A stretch of DNA of 64,000 nucleotides from VXOI01 sp965261945 (GCA_965261945.1 CBDHEF010000002.1:1178001-1242000), one strand, 5' to 3'; shown: positions 17,144 to 27,062, numbered from the stretch's first letter. The notes: a model not told the origin generated them from the sequence alone. Numbers and translations: made by a program.

Positions 17144-20100
17144 ATGGAAGACCTGTTCGGCGTCAAGATGGACCACATCATGTTTGTCCTCTTGGCGGTC
17201 TTCTTGCCCTCTCTTGCTGTCATCGGCTTCATGGCCCTGCGCAACCGGGTAATGCTGAAGATGGCCCTGCGGAACATTCCCCGGCGCAAGGCGCAGTCCG
17301 CCCTGATTGTCGCTGGCATCATGATTTCCACGCTGATAATGGCGGCGTCTTTCGGCACCGGCGACACCCTGACCTTTTCCATCCAGAAGGCCGTCATCGA
17401 CGGGCTGGGGACCATTGATGAATTCGTGCTGTCGGCCCGGGCCGGTGAGAACGACCAGTTCGGCGGGGCAGCATACGTTCCGGTGGAGCGATTCACGGAG
17501 CTACAGCGCCAGTTGGACGAATTCGACGAAATCGACGGCCTTGCCGCGGGCCTGGCTGAAATCGCGCCCACGGTCAACGAGCGCACCTCACTCAGCGAAG
17601 GACGAATGCAGATCGCTGGCGTGGACCCCGATACGCTGGACGGGTTCGGAGGTTTCCGACTCGATGACGGCGGCGACGTCAGGATGGATGATTTGGGCCA
17701 GAGGGAGGTCTTCATCAATTCGGGCGCGGCGAATGACCTTGAGGCGATGCCCGGCGACACCTTGACCGTGTACGTCTACGGCGAGCCGGTTACCTTGACG
17801 GTGAAGGGCGTGGTTTCCGGCGGAGGGCCGGTGGGTTCCGAGCCTACGCTGCTGCTGCACCTGGACAAAGCCCAGGAACTGTTCGGACGAGAAGGGTTTA
17901 TCAACTCCATCGTCGTATCCAATAAGGGAGACGAATACGACGGCGCCGAATTCAGCGAGGAAGTGACGAAGACCCTGCGTGTCCTCTTCACCGACCGGGA
18001 GACCGCCGGACAACTGAAGGAAGCCCTGGCCCGTCCCGAAGTCCTGGAGCAGTTGCAGGAGCGGGAGCAGTCGCCTCTCATCTCCGACACCTTGAGAGAA
18101 AACCTTGTCCTACTCCGGGCAGAACTGTCAAAGCCGGACCTGAGCGACGAACTGATTCCCCTGTTCTCCGACGATGAAGTCCGGTCCCAATTTCTGGAGG
18201 CGGTGGCGGCCACCGGCGACCAGGAATTGATCCGCGAAGTCAACACGCTGGTGGTTTCCCTGGCCGAGTTCCTGGTGATTGATATCAAGCGGAGCCTGCT
18301 GGACACGGCGGAGCAGGTCGGCAGCCTGGTGACCAGCTTCTTCATCCTGTTCGGCTTGTTCTCCATCATAGTGGGCATTCTGCTGATATTCCTGATATTC
18401 GTGATGCTGGCGGCGGCTCGGCGTTCCGAACTGGGCATGGCGCGGGCGGTGGGAGCCAAGCGCTGGCATCTCATCCAGATGTTCGTGTTCGAGGGCACCG
18501 CCTACTCTCTGGTATCTGGCATCGTCGGCGTTGGTCTGGGGCTGCTGGCCAGCGCGTTGATCGTGGGCATCATCAACCAGATATTCTCCGGTGGGGGATC
18601 TGGCGCCGGCGACTTTCAGCTCACCCGCCATTTCGAGCTGCGCAGCGCCGTCGTCGCCTACTGCCTGGGCATGGTAATCACGTTCATCACCGTGGCGGTT
18701 TCGGCCTACCAGGTCAGCCAGATGAACATTGTGGCCGCGGTGCGCGACCTTCCCGCGCCCCAGGAAACCAACACCGCCACCGCCCTGCAACAGTTGACGC
18801 GGCTGATTATATCCGGGTTGTTTCTCCTACCCTTCCAAGTGCTGTATTCCAGCTTCCGGGCTTTCAGGTCAGGCCGAATCGTCAGAGGGATTGTCCTGCT
18901 GGTCCTGGCGCCGTTGTCCGAACTGGTAGCGCCGCTTGTTTTTGTCTACACCCTGTTCCAATTGCTGCTCAGCCCCTACCGGCAGGGCTGGATGGTCGTA
19001 ATCCGGGTCATCCTGTCCATCATCGTAGTGAGCGCCGGACTGCTGCTTTCCTGGTTGGGCGCACTGACCGACTCTGCCATGTGGGTCAGGCTTGGGGTGA
19101 GCTTCGCGATAGTGGGACTAGGTCTGCTGCTGCGGTCGCTTATGAACGTGAACCAGGTCCGCCCCGAGGTCTCCGACCGCGTCGCATCCACATTTATCGG
19201 TGTGCTGGTTCTGGTCTATTGGTTCATCCCCTCCAGTGCCCTCCAGTCCGTTTTCGGCGAGCTGAACGGCGGGATCGAGATGTTCTTCATCTCGGGCATA
19301 ACCATGGTGGCCGCCGCGGTTTGGACGGTTATGTACAACGCCGAACTCCTTCTCAAGATACTGACGACACTGACGGCGAGAATCGGGAGTCTTCGCCCGG
19401 TGCTGGTGACCGCCGTCGCCTACCCCATGAGCGCCAAGTTCCGCACTGGCCTGACCCTGGCGATGTTTGCCCTGGTAATTTTCACCATGATCGTGATGTC
19501 CATTCTCACTGAAGCCTTCGGCAGCGCCTCGACGGACGACGCCTCGGTGGTTGGCGGCTGGGACCTTTCCGCAAGGGTCAATCCCGCCACTCCAATAGAC
19601 GATTTCCGCCAGGCAATCGAGGACAGCCCGGAATTAGACCCCGCCGACTTCTCAGCCATTGGGAGCTATACCTACATTCCGGTGCAGGCGCGGCAACAGG
19701 GGGCCGAGGAGCAAGCCTGGAAGTCCTATGGGGTGCGCGCCGCCGATGACGGATACCTTCTGGGTTCTGAAACCGAATTTCACCTGATTGCGGAGGGCTA
19801 TGGCACGACGTCCGAAGAGGTCTGGAAGGCGCTGCGCAATGACTCGACGCTGGTGGTAGTGGATTCGCTGGCGGTGCCCACTCGCTCCGGGTTCCGGGGT
19901 GGCGAAAACCTGCCCGAGTTCCAGGTGGAGGGACTGTTCTACGAAGATGAGTCAATGGGGACCATCCCCATTGAAGTGCGGGAGCCATTCAGCGGCGCAA
20001 CCATAACGCTAACGGTTATCGGCGTCCTTGACGAAACGGCAGACGCCTTCGGAGCTTTGGGCGGAGGCATGATTGCCGCCCGCAAACAATTGGACGAGGT

Positions 20101-20662
20101 CGCGCCGTATCCGATTCCGGTCACCAATTACCGCATCAAGGTGACCGAAGGGGCTGACGCCTCCCAATTGTCGAGAGACTTGGAGATCGCTTTCCAACGC
20201 AATGGACTGGAAAGCAGCGTACTCGCCGAACTGGTGGAAGAGTCTTTCTCAGCCAACCGGTCCTTCAACTACCTGCTGACTGGCTTTATGGGGCTGGGCC
20301 TGATGGTGGGGGTGGCGTCCCTGGGCGTCGTCAGCCTGCGGGCCGTCGTAGAGCGCAGACAGCAGATCGGCGTCCTGAGGGCCATCGGCTACCGCCGGGG
20401 CATGGTGCAGCTTTCCTTCCTGCTTGAGTCCTCTTTCGTGGTTTTGCTGGGCGTCGCCATCGGCGTGGGACTTGGTACGGCAATCTCCTATCTCATTGTG
20501 CGGGAGATACGCGAGGATGTTGAGACCATCCGGTTCACCATCCCTTGGATTCAGATAATAATCATCATTGCCGTCGCCTACCTCTTCTCCCTGGCAACCA
20601 CCTTCCTGCCCGCCCGACAGGCCAGCCGCATTTACCCGGCGGAGGCGTTGCGGTACGAATAA
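17144..20662 (+). CDS. Large FtsX-like ABC permease (two FtsX domains)
   Basis: An 1172-residue membrane protein. After one N-terminal helix it has M-A-L-R-N-I-P-R-R-K-A-Q-S-A, the usual start of an FtsX/MacB permease, and an extracytoplasmic domain to about 390. Three helices follow with A-R-R-S-E-L-G-M-A-R-A-V-G-A-K-R. A middle block has further helices (about 540-750). A second extracytoplasmic domain leads to a last FtsX helix triplet with E-R-R-Q-Q-I-G-V-L-R-A-I-G-Y-R-R. It ends P-A-E-A-L-R-Y-E, the standard C-terminus. It is the likely partner of the ATPase at 13037 for lipid, lipoprotein or drug extrusion. Confidence 0.88.
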   Translation: MEDLFGVKMDHIMFVLLAVFLPSLAVIGFMALRNRVMLKMALRNIPRRKAQSALIVAGIMISTLIMAASFGTGDTLTFSIQKAVIDGLGTIDEFVLSARAGENDQFGGAAYVPVERFTELQRQLDEFDEIDGLAAGLAEIAPTVNERTSLSEGRMQIAGVDPDTLDGFGGFRLDDGGDVRMDDLGQREVFINSGAANDLEAMPGDTLTVYVYGEPVTLTVKGVVSGGGPVGSEPTLLLHLDKAQELFGREGFINSIVVSNKGDEYDGAEFSEEVTKTLRVLFTDRETAGQLKEALARPEVLEQLQEREQSPLISDTLRENLVLLRAELSKPDLSDELIPLFSDDEVRSQFLEAVAATGDQELIREVNTLVVSLAEFLVIDIKRSLLDTAEQVGSLVTSFFILFGLFSIIVGILLIFLIFVMLAAARRSELGMARAVGAKRWHLIQMFVFEGTAYSLVSGIVGVGLGLLASALIVGIINQIFSGGGSGAGDFQLTRHFELRSAVVAYCLGMVITFITVAVSAYQVSQMNIVAAVRDLPAPQETNTATALQQLTRLIISGLFLLPFQVLYSSFRAFRSGRIVRGIVLLVLAPLSELVAPLVFVYTLFQLLLSPYRQGWMVVIRVILSIIVVSAGLLLSWLGALTDSAMWVRLGVSFAIVGLGLLLRSLMNVNQVRPEVSDRVASTFIGVLVLVYWFIPSSALQSVFGELNGGIEMFFISGITMVAAAVWTVMYNAELLLKILTTLTARIGSLRPVLVTAVAYPMSAKFRTGLTLAMFALVIFTMIVMSILTEAFGSASTDDASVVGGWDLSARVNPATPIDDFRQAIEDSPELDPADFSAIGSYTYIPVQARQQGAEEQAWKSYGVRAADDGYLLGSETEFHLIAEGYGTTSEEVWKALRNDSTLVVVDSLAVPTRSGFRGGENLPEFQVEGLFYEDESMGTIPIEVREPFSGATITLTVIGVLDETADAFGALGGGMIAARKQLDEVAPYPIPVTNYRIKVTEGADASQLSRDLEIAFQRNGLESSVLAELVEESFSANRSFNYLLTGFMGLGLMVGVASLGVVSLRAVVERRQQIGVLRAIGYRRGMVQLSFLLESSFVVLLGVAIGVGLGTAISYLIVREIREDVETIRFTIPWIQIIIIIAVAYLFSLATTFLPARQASRIYPAEALRYE

Positions 20663-20777
20663 ACATCCGTGCGGTAAAATGCAGAGTGAAATACGATTGG
20701 GACGAAGCTATCGTGCGGGCAATCGGCTACTTGGGCGAAAAGCTCCATGTAGTGCAAGAACAAGGAAAGGGGAGAGT

Positions 20778-21059
20778 ATGCCCAGGCTGAAGCCGGGTGA
20801 CAAACCTCTAACGCCGGAAGAGGACGCCGCCGTAGAGTCCGCTATCCAAGCCGACCCGGATACAATTGAGCTTGATTCCGAGTGGTTCGCCGGCGCCCGG
20901 CCAGCATCTCAGGCGCTCCACCATATTGTGGAAGAATATCTTAAGGAACGTGGGGGCCTGACAAGGAAATCAGAAGGCAAGCGCGCTGGCCGCATGGTCT
21001 TGCCAGCCCAGCAACTTCGGGCTAGAGTAACCGCAATCGCAAATACAGGAGGCCTCTCA
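20778..21059 (+). pseudogene. BrnA-like antitoxin remnant, in frame with the next gene
   Basis: Starts at ATG 20778 behind GGGGAGAGT. It reads L-T-P-E-E-D-A-A-V, then A-D-P-D-T-I-E-L-D-S-E-W-F-A-G-A-R-P-A, then H-I-V-E-E-Y, which closely resembles type II antitoxins of the BrnA group. No stop codon follows: the frame runs directly into the FMN oxidase start at 21060. Just upstream, a GTG frame begins V-K-Y-D-W-D-E-A (about 20688), similar to the start of BrnT toxins but quickly lost. This looks like a decayed brnTA module. The alternative is a genuine antitoxin-oxidase fusion. Confidence 0.5.
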
Positions 21060-22163
21060 ATGGCTAACGATCCTATCAATCTCTACGACTACGAGGCCAG
21101 GGCGAAGCTGGTCCTGCCTCACAACAACTGGGAGTTTATCGAGGCCGGCTCGATGGACGAGTTCACCACCCAGCGCAACCGCTCTGCCTTCGAGGACCTC
21201 AAGCTCCGGCCCCGTTTCCTGAGAGACGTTAAGGAGCGCAAGATATCCACCACCGTGCTGGGCCAGGAAATCAGTATGCCAGTAATGGTGGCCCCGGCGG
21301 GCAGCCACATGATTGCCCACCCCGACGGTGAGGTCGGCACGGCCCGGGGCGCCGGGATGTCCAACGCCCTGATGATGCTCAGCACATCTTCCAATTACAG
21401 CATGGAAGAGGTGTCCGAAGCCGCTTCCAGCCCGCTGTGGTTCCAGCTCTACCACCGGGGCTACAACTTCACCGAGATGCTGGTGCACCGGGCCGAGGAA
21501 GCCGGGTTCAAGGCCATCGTCTTGACCGTCGACACCCCCGTAGCCAGCCCCAAGGAGCGAGACCTGCGCAACCGCTACAAGCGCGAGCATGACCTGGGCA
21601 ACTTCCGGGGCGTCGACGCCAGCCGCAGCGAAATCAGCGGCACCGACGAGACCGAAGGCTGGGACGTGTCCTACTCGCCGCCCATCACCTGGCGGGAACT
21701 GGAATGGCTGAAGGGCCTGACTTCCCTACCCCTCGTGCTGAAGGGTGTGCGCACTGCCGAGGATGCCCACGAGGCTGTTGAGAGTGGTGTGGACGGCATC
21801 CTGGTTTCGACCCACGGAGGACGGCAACTCGACATGACCATGGGCGCCATCGAAATGGTCCCGGAGATCGTCGAAGCCTCCAGGGGCCACGCCGAGGTAT
21901 ACGTCGACTCCGGCGTCCGCCGCGGCAGCGACGTCATAAAGGCTCTGGCTCTCGGAGCGAAGGCCGTGGCCATTGGCCGCCCGCTATTCTGGGGCCTGGC
22001 TCTGGACGGGGCGGACGGGGTCCACGGCGTCCTGGAACTGCTGCGCGAAGAGGTAGACCGCACTATGGCCTTCTGCGGCCAGTCTGATGTGGAATCCCTG
22101 GAGCCGGGCATCATACAGATACCCGCCGGGTGGGGAGCGTTCGGCGGCGTCACCGCGCCATAA
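21060..22163 (+). CDS. FMN-dependent alpha-hydroxy-acid oxidase/dehydrogenase (LldD/glycolate oxidase type)
   Basis: A 367-residue flavoprotein oxidising a 2-hydroxy acid (lactate, glycolate, mandelate or similar) to the keto acid. The start is set by GGAGG 7 nt before ATG 21060, although the frame is open upstream. Visible features are F-Q-L-Y for flavin contact, V-L-T-V-D-T-P, L-V-L-K-G-V with the FMN-binding Lys, the active-site block S-T-H-G-G-R-Q-L-D with base His and substrate Arg, and D-S-G-V-R-R-G-S-D-V for phosphate binding. The next gene downstream is convergent and belongs to a separate unit. Confidence 0.9.
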   Translation: MANDPINLYDYEARAKLVLPHNNWEFIEAGSMDEFTTQRNRSAFEDLKLRPRFLRDVKERKISTTVLGQEISMPVMVAPAGSHMIAHPDGEVGTARGAGMSNALMMLSTSSNYSMEEVSEAASSPLWFQLYHRGYNFTEMLVHRAEEAGFKAIVLTVDTPVASPKERDLRNRYKREHDLGNFRGVDASRSEISGTDETEGWDVSYSPPITWRELEWLKGLTSLPLVLKGVRTAEDAHEAVESGVDGILVSTHGGRQLDMTMGAIEMVPEIVEASRGHAEVYVDSGVRRGSDVIKALALGAKAVAIGRPLFWGLALDGADGVHGVLELLREEVDRTMAFCGQSDVESLEPGIIQIPAGWGAFGGVTAP

Positions 22164-22232
22164 CGTACCTTCGGGATTCGATGAGGGGCACGGGATTTCG
22201 TGCCCTTCCTGTCATTTGGACAACCCCACTAT

Positions 22233-22958
22233 CTAGTCGCCCCTCTTCCTGCCCGTCTTCTCCTCGTAGAGTTGCCAGGTGCGGTCGTTGAATGGGTAGT
22301 ACTTGCCGGGGCTGCATTGCTCCACTTCCAGTTGCGCCTTGATTACCGCCTCCACTTCCTCCCGCTCGTGGGCTATGCGGATTACCTCGTCCACGGCCGC
22401 GGCGGAGATCACCACTGCGCCGTCGTCGTCGCCGACGATGGCGTCGCCGGGGCGGACCAGGACTCCGCCGCACTGTATGGCGTCGTTTACCTGCCAGGGC
22501 CAGAATTCGGCGGGGCCCTGCTTGGCGGTGGTGTTGGCGGCGTAGACCGGGAAGCCGTATTCCCTGAGCGCGTTGCTGTCGCGGACTGCGCCATCGGTGA
22601 CCAGCCCGCCAACTTGACGCTGCATCAGGCGCATGAATTTTATGTCGCCTCCGATGGAGCTGTACTCCCAGCCCATCGCGTCTATTACCAGCACGTTCTC
22701 CGGGCCGCACAGCTCGAATGCCACGTACTCGGCCGAGTCGGCGCCCTTGGGCTTGTCGGCGGCCACGTCGGGGCGGTGCGGCACGAAACGGAGGGTGACG
22801 GCCCGGCCGGCCATGCGCTGCCCTGGCTGGAGCGGCTTGGCTCCGTGGATGAAGCTCATCGGCCAGCCCATCACCCACAGACCGTCTATCAACGTCTGGG
22901 TGGGGATTTCGCGCAGCGTTTCCAGCGTTTCGGCGGTGATGGCCGGCGTTGTGGTCAT
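22233..22958 (-). CDS. RraA-family protein (class II HMG/CHA aldolase-like)
   Basis: A 241-residue protein; ATG 22958 follows GGAGGCAACCT, which fixes the start. The block G-G-L-V-T-D-G-A-V-R-D-S and the preceding D-A-M-G-W-E-Y are the metal- and substrate-binding region of the RraA/HMG aldolase superfamily. Members cleave 4-hydroxy-4-methyl-2-oxoglutarate or oxaloacetate-like acids, or act as RNase E inhibitors. The catabolic surroundings and extra length over RraA favour an aldolase or decarboxylase. It is probably co-transcribed with the LLM gene upstream (23060). Confidence 0.82.
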   Translation of the reverse strand: MTTTPAITAETLETLREIPTQTLIDGLWVMGWPMSFIHGAKPLQPGQRMAGRAVTLRFVPHRPDVAADKPKGADSAEYVAFELCGPENVLVIDAMGWEYSSIGGDIKFMRLMQRQVGGLVTDGAVRDSNALREYGFPVYAANTTAKQGPAEFWPWQVNDAIQCGGVLVRPGDAIVGDDDGAVVISAAAVDEVIRIAHEREEVEAVIKAQLEVEQCSPGKYYPFNDRTWQLYEEKTGRKRGD

Positions 22959-23005
22959 AGGTTGCCTCCGTTTCTTTTCGTTGTCTCTGGGTTGAAGCAA
23001 GGGGA

Positions 23006-23048
23006 CGCCCTCACCCTGACCCTCTCCCTCTGGGAGAGGGGATTTTCC
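23006..23048. repeat. REP-like repeat, CCCTCTCCC...GGGAGAGGG type
   Basis: An imperfect palindrome centred on CTCCCTCTGGGAG between rraA and the LLM gene. Related units occur at 28016, 55756, 59459 and 63021. Confidence 0.7.
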
Positions 23049-23059
23049 TTGATTGGAAT

Positions 23060-24058
23060 TTATTGACCAGGGGCGCAGGCGCGTATTACCGCCATTGCTC
23101 GCTCCCTGGCGTTGGGGCCGGATGCTCTGGGAGAGATGATGGGCAGCCTGATGCCTGCATCCCTGTATTTTTGCAGGCGCTCGCGGCACTCCTCGGGGGA
23201 CCCGGCGAGAGCCACCGTGTCCACCAACCCGGCGGGGGCCAGGGCCAGAGCCTCCTCAATTCGCCCCTTCCTCCACGCCTCGGCCACCGCCCTCACTTCA
23301 TCGGCGAAACCGGCCTCCTCCACCAGCCGCCGGTAGCGGGGGAAGCGCCAGACGTAGGAGGCGACGTAGCGGCGAAGCTCGTCGCGGGCCACGTCGCGGT
23401 CCTCGGAAACAGCGCAGGCTATCAGCGTTGTCACATCAACGTCGTCCGGGTTTCTGCCTGCCCGCTTTGCTCCCTCGGCTATGTGGTGGACGGCGGTGGC
23501 GGCGTGGTCGAGGGTACACCACGTCAGGATTACCCCGTCGGAAATCTCGCCGCAGATTTCCAGCATCCGGGGGCGCACGGCGGCGAAGTAGATGGGCATC
23601 TGACGGCGCACCGGCTCGAACCACAGGTCGAAGCGCTCAATCTTGTTCACCTCACCGTGATACTTGATGTCGCTGTCGCGCAGGATGCCCCGGACTATGT
23701 CGGTGCATTCCCGCATCCGCTCGATCGGGCGATTGAATTCCAGGCCGTGCTCCGGCTCCACCTGCACCTTGTGGCTACTGCCGAGGCCCAGAATGAAGCG
23801 TCCATTGGAAAAGTGGTCCACGGTGGCTGCGGCCATCGCAATCGTTGGCGCCGTGCGCACGAAAACGCTGGTGATGCTGGTGCCCAACTTGATCCGGCTT
23901 GTGGCCACGGCGCAGGCGGTGAGGATGGCAAACTGGTCGCCACCGTGTCCCTCGGCGACCCACGCCGACTCGTAGCCCAATTCCTCGGCCAGTCTTACGC
24001 ACTCAACTATGTCCGGCGGAGTCATCCCGCCGGAGAAGCCCACTCCAATTCTCTCCAT
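23060..24058 (-). CDS. LLM-class flavin-dependent oxidoreductase (F420- or FMN-linked)
   Basis: A 332-residue TIM-barrel protein of the luciferase-like monooxygenase superfamily. M-E-R-I-G-V-G-F at 24058 follows a GGCGGAGG site. Typical blocks are A-E-E-L-G-Y-E-S-A-W-V-A-E-G-H, R-I-K-L-G-T-S-I, and N-G-R-F-I-L-G-L-G-S-S-H. The G-T-S-I-T-S-V-F-V-R-T-A-P region is closest in feel to F420-dependent methylenetetrahydromethanopterin-reductase-like members. The substrate cannot be deduced. Together with rraA downstream it suggests a small catabolic operon. Confidence 0.85.
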   Translation of the reverse strand: MERIGVGFSGGMTPPDIVECVRLAEELGYESAWVAEGHGGDQFAILTACAVATSRIKLGTSITSVFVRTAPTIAMAAATVDHFSNGRFILGLGSSHKVQVEPEHGLEFNRPIERMRECTDIVRGILRDSDIKYHGEVNKIERFDLWFEPVRRQMPIYFAAVRPRMLEICGEISDGVILTWCTLDHAATAVHHIAEGAKRAGRNPDDVDVTTLIACAVSEDRDVARDELRRYVASYVWRFPRYRRLVEEAGFADEVRAVAEAWRKGRIEEALALAPAGLVDTVALAGSPEECRERLQKYRDAGIRLPIISPRASGPNARERAMAVIRACAPGQ

Positions 24059-24238
24059 AATGCCTCCGCCCTGAAACTCCCTCATTGGAAGAGGGAGTTG
24101 CGCTTATTCCCCGGTAATCCCCATTGGCGAGAATGCTCATTAAGGGACTATGATATGCCAAACGCGCAACCCAAATCCAATGCCGGGATAGTACAGCGCT
24201 GTTTGTGGGCGACCTATCGGCAACGCTAAGGGACTGAA

Positions 24239-25459
24239 ATGACCAGATACCCCGCCTATCGCTGGGGGTTGATATGCCTGTACCTGATGTGCAATGTCTC
24301 GGCGCAGATGGTGATAAACACGCTGGGAATCCTGCTGCCGTCCATTGCCGCCGGACTGGGCCTGTCGCCATCCCAGCAGGGACTCCTCGGCTCGGCGCCC
24401 TTCTGGAGCACCATCGCCCTGGCCATACCCATTGCGTGGGCCGGTTCCCGCGTGTCGCCCAAGTGGCTAACGGCGGGCACCCTGGTGGGCTGCTCCCTGT
24501 GCCTGTTCCTGCAAAGCTGGGCTCCGGTGTTCGCCGCCCTGCTGCTGGGGAGGCTTCTGTTCGGCATATTCACCATTGCCCAGCAACCGGCCCGGGCCAT
24601 GCTCACGCGCCAGTGGTTTCCGCTCCGCGAAGTGGTGCTGGTGAACGGTCTCTCCAACGTCTTTTTCGGCTTGGTAGTTGGCGGCGGCCTCGCTCTCTCG
24701 CCGGTAATACTCAGCCTTCTGGGTGACGACTGGAGAGGCACCCTTCGCATATTCGCCTTTTACTACGTTGCGCTGGCAATCCTTTGGCTGGTTTTTGGAC
24801 GCGATCGGGTCACCGACGAGTTTTCCGGCGCCGAACCCCAGCCGTTGCTGCCGTTGTTGCGCAGCGCGCTGAGCCACCGGGAACTGTGGCTATGCGGGAG
24901 CGGATTCGCGGGGGCCACCATGGCCTTTTCGGCCTTCGTATCCTTCTATCCCACTCTGATGCTGGAAGAATACGACGTCTCATTGAGGGTCAGCGGGCTG
25001 GCGTTGGCGCTGGACGTGGTGCTGGGCGGCATAGGCGGAATGGCTGTCGGCTACTACGCCGCCACCTGGCGCAAGGAAGGCCTGTTTCTGCAAGTCCTGG
25101 GGATACTTATGGTGGGTTCCTTCCTGGGTATGATCCTGTCCGGCTCGGTGGTGATGATATACGCGATGTCCATCATAAACGGCGTGGCCTGGACCTTCTT
25201 CCCTATCCTGATTACCGTGCCGTTCAACCTGCGGGGCATCCAGCCGAGGCAACTGGCGGTGGCCTTTTCCTTCACGATGATGCTTATCTCGATAGGGCAG
25301 GCCATGGGGCCGCTGTTCATAGGGTTTCTCGAAGAAGCCACCGGCGACCTTAAGCTGGCGATGTTCATGGCCAGCTTCACCCCGGTTTCGCTGGCAATTG
25401 CCGGAACGACGCTGCGCTTCGGACGCCAGCCCACCCCCGCGCCGGCGGCAGGGGACTGA
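24239..25459 (+). CDS. MFS transporter
   Basis: A 406-residue protein with twelve predicted hydrophobic segments in two six-helix halves. Conserved motif-A-like loops are partly visible (G-S-R-V-S-P-K-W and L-L-L-G-R-L-L-F-G). It is likely an organic-anion or drug exporter or importer. The gene is divergent from the LLM gene and 85 nt ahead of the amidase gene on the same strand, so it may carry the amidase's substrate. No specificity motif is recognisable. Confidence 0.85.
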   Translation: MTRYPAYRWGLICLYLMCNVSAQMVINTLGILLPSIAAGLGLSPSQQGLLGSAPFWSTIALAIPIAWAGSRVSPKWLTAGTLVGCSLCLFLQSWAPVFAALLLGRLLFGIFTIAQQPARAMLTRQWFPLREVVLVNGLSNVFFGLVVGGGLALSPVILSLLGDDWRGTLRIFAFYYVALAILWLVFGRDRVTDEFSGAEPQPLLPLLRSALSHRELWLCGSGFAGATMAFSAFVSFYPTLMLEEYDVSLRVSGLALALDVVLGGIGGMAVGYYAATWRKEGLFLQVLGILMVGSFLGMILSGSVVMIYAMSIINGVAWTFFPILITVPFNLRGIQPRQLAVAFSFTMMLISIGQAMGPLFIGFLEEATGDLKLAMFMASFTPVSLAIAGTTLRFGRQPTPAPAAGD

Positions 25460-25544
25460 GCCGACCCGCCCCCGTACCCTGGCGCTGATATGAGCGCCTT
25501 TCACAATCAGCCCCGAAATTTCCAACAACAAGCGGAGGTGTGAA

Positions 25545-27062
25545 ATGACCATACGAAGGCCAACTTCCCAGGATTTGCGGCGTCTGGCGGAAGACAACAA
25601 CTTCGACATCACCGACGCAGAGATGGCGGCGTTCGAGGCAATGATTCCGGGACTCTTCGAATCTTACGACATCCTGGCGCAGCTGCCGGAGCAGCGCGAG
25701 TCCCTGCGCTATCCCAGCCGCGACGCCGGAAACCGCCCCAGCCCAGAGGAGGACCCCTACAACGCCATCCTGCGGCGCTGCACCCTGCGGGGCGCCACCG
25801 GCGGCAAGCTGGCCGGGAAGCGCATTGGCCTGAAGAACAATATCAGCGTGGCCGGGTTTCCCATGACCTGCGCGTCGCTCATACTGGAGCACTACATCCC
25901 CGACAGCGACGCCACAATAGTAAACCGGATGCTGGACGAAGGGGCGGAGATCAACTCAATTCTCAATTTGGACAACTTCGCCTTCTCTGGCGCGGGCGAC
26001 ACCAGCGCCTTCGGCCCCACTCTCAATCCGCACAATACCGGCCACCTTGCAGGTGGGTCCTCCGGCGGTTCCGCCGCCGCGCTGTACTATGACGACATAG
26101 ACATGACCATTGGCGGCGATCAGGGCGGCTCAATTCGCATCCCGGCCTCCTTTTGCGGCGTGGTGGGCCACAAGCCGACTCACGGCCTGGTGCCTTACAC
26201 CGGCATCGTCGGCATTGACAACACCTTCGACCACGCCGGCCCCATGACCCGCACGGTTTACGACGCCGCCCTTCTGCTGGAGGTCATAGCCGGCAAGGAC
26301 CCGCTGGATCCGCGGCAGGGGGAAGTCCCGGTGCAGGATTACACCGGAGCGCTGAACGCCGGGGCAGGCGGGCTAAGAATAGGGGTTCTCACCGAGGGGT
26401 TCGGACTGCCGGAATCCAACCCGGAGGTCGACCATAAGGTGCGGCAGGCCGCCAACCGGCTGGCGGAGTTAGGCGCGCTGGTGGATGACGTGTCCGTTCC
26501 CTGGCACACCAAGGCAAACGCCGTCGTCTGGGGTCTGATAGCGGAGGGCGCGACGGGGCTACTCCAGTCCAGCGGAACGGGGCGCCACTTCGAGGCGCAG
26601 TACAACCCTGGGCTGGCTAGGGCCTTGGGCCAGGGGCTCCGTGCCCAGGCAAATGACCTGCCTCCCACGGTCAAGCTGGTGTTGCTGGTTGGCTCCTACA
26701 TGACCGAGCAATACAGCAGCGTGATGTACGCCAAGGCGCAGAATATGCGCCGGGAATTGCGGGCTGCTTACGATGACGCGCTGTCCCGCTACGACCTGCT
26801 GCTCATGCCGACCACTCCGATGCCAGCCCACCGCAACGACGCCGGCGGCGACCCCCGCGCTGTGATAGGCCACGGCTGGGATATGCTGGCCAACACCGCC
26901 CCCTTCGACATGAGCGGTCACCCGGCCATCAGCGTCCCCTGCGGGAAGACGCCGGACGGCCTCCCCGTAGGTCTGATGCTGGTGGGCCGCCGCTTCGATG
27001 ACGCCACCGTCCTCCGCGCCGCCCACGCCTTCGAGCAGTCGGCGGACTGGGAGACGCTGTAG
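25545..27062 (+). CDS. Amidase signature family enzyme
   Basis: A 505-residue hydrolase of the amidase signature family. The Ser-cisSer-Lys triad is readable: Lys in G-L-K-N-N-I, the second serine region in A-G-G-S-S-G-G-S-A-A-A, and the cis-serine in G-G-D-Q-G-G-S-I-R-I-P-A. The start ATG 25545 has GGAGGTGTGAA before it. It lacks features of a GatA subunit and no gatB or gatC is nearby, so it is a catabolic amidase acting on small amides or related compounds. It ends at a bidirectional terminator shared with the convergent hydrolase. Confidence 0.9.
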   Translation: MTIRRPTSQDLRRLAEDNNFDITDAEMAAFEAMIPGLFESYDILAQLPEQRESLRYPSRDAGNRPSPEEDPYNAILRRCTLRGATGGKLAGKRIGLKNNISVAGFPMTCASLILEHYIPDSDATIVNRMLDEGAEINSILNLDNFAFSGAGDTSAFGPTLNPHNTGHLAGGSSGGSAAALYYDDIDMTIGGDQGGSIRIPASFCGVVGHKPTHGLVPYTGIVGIDNTFDHAGPMTRTVYDAALLLEVIAGKDPLDPRQGEVPVQDYTGALNAGAGGLRIGVLTEGFGLPESNPEVDHKVRQAANRLAELGALVDDVSVPWHTKANAVVWGLIAEGATGLLQSSGTGRHFEAQYNPGLARALGQGLRAQANDLPPTVKLVLLVGSYMTEQYSSVMYAKAQNMRRELRAAYDDALSRYDLLLMPTTPMPAHRNDAGGDPRAVIGHGWDMLANTAPFDMSGHPAISVPCGKTPDGLPVGLMLVGRRFDDATVLRAAHAFEQSADWETL

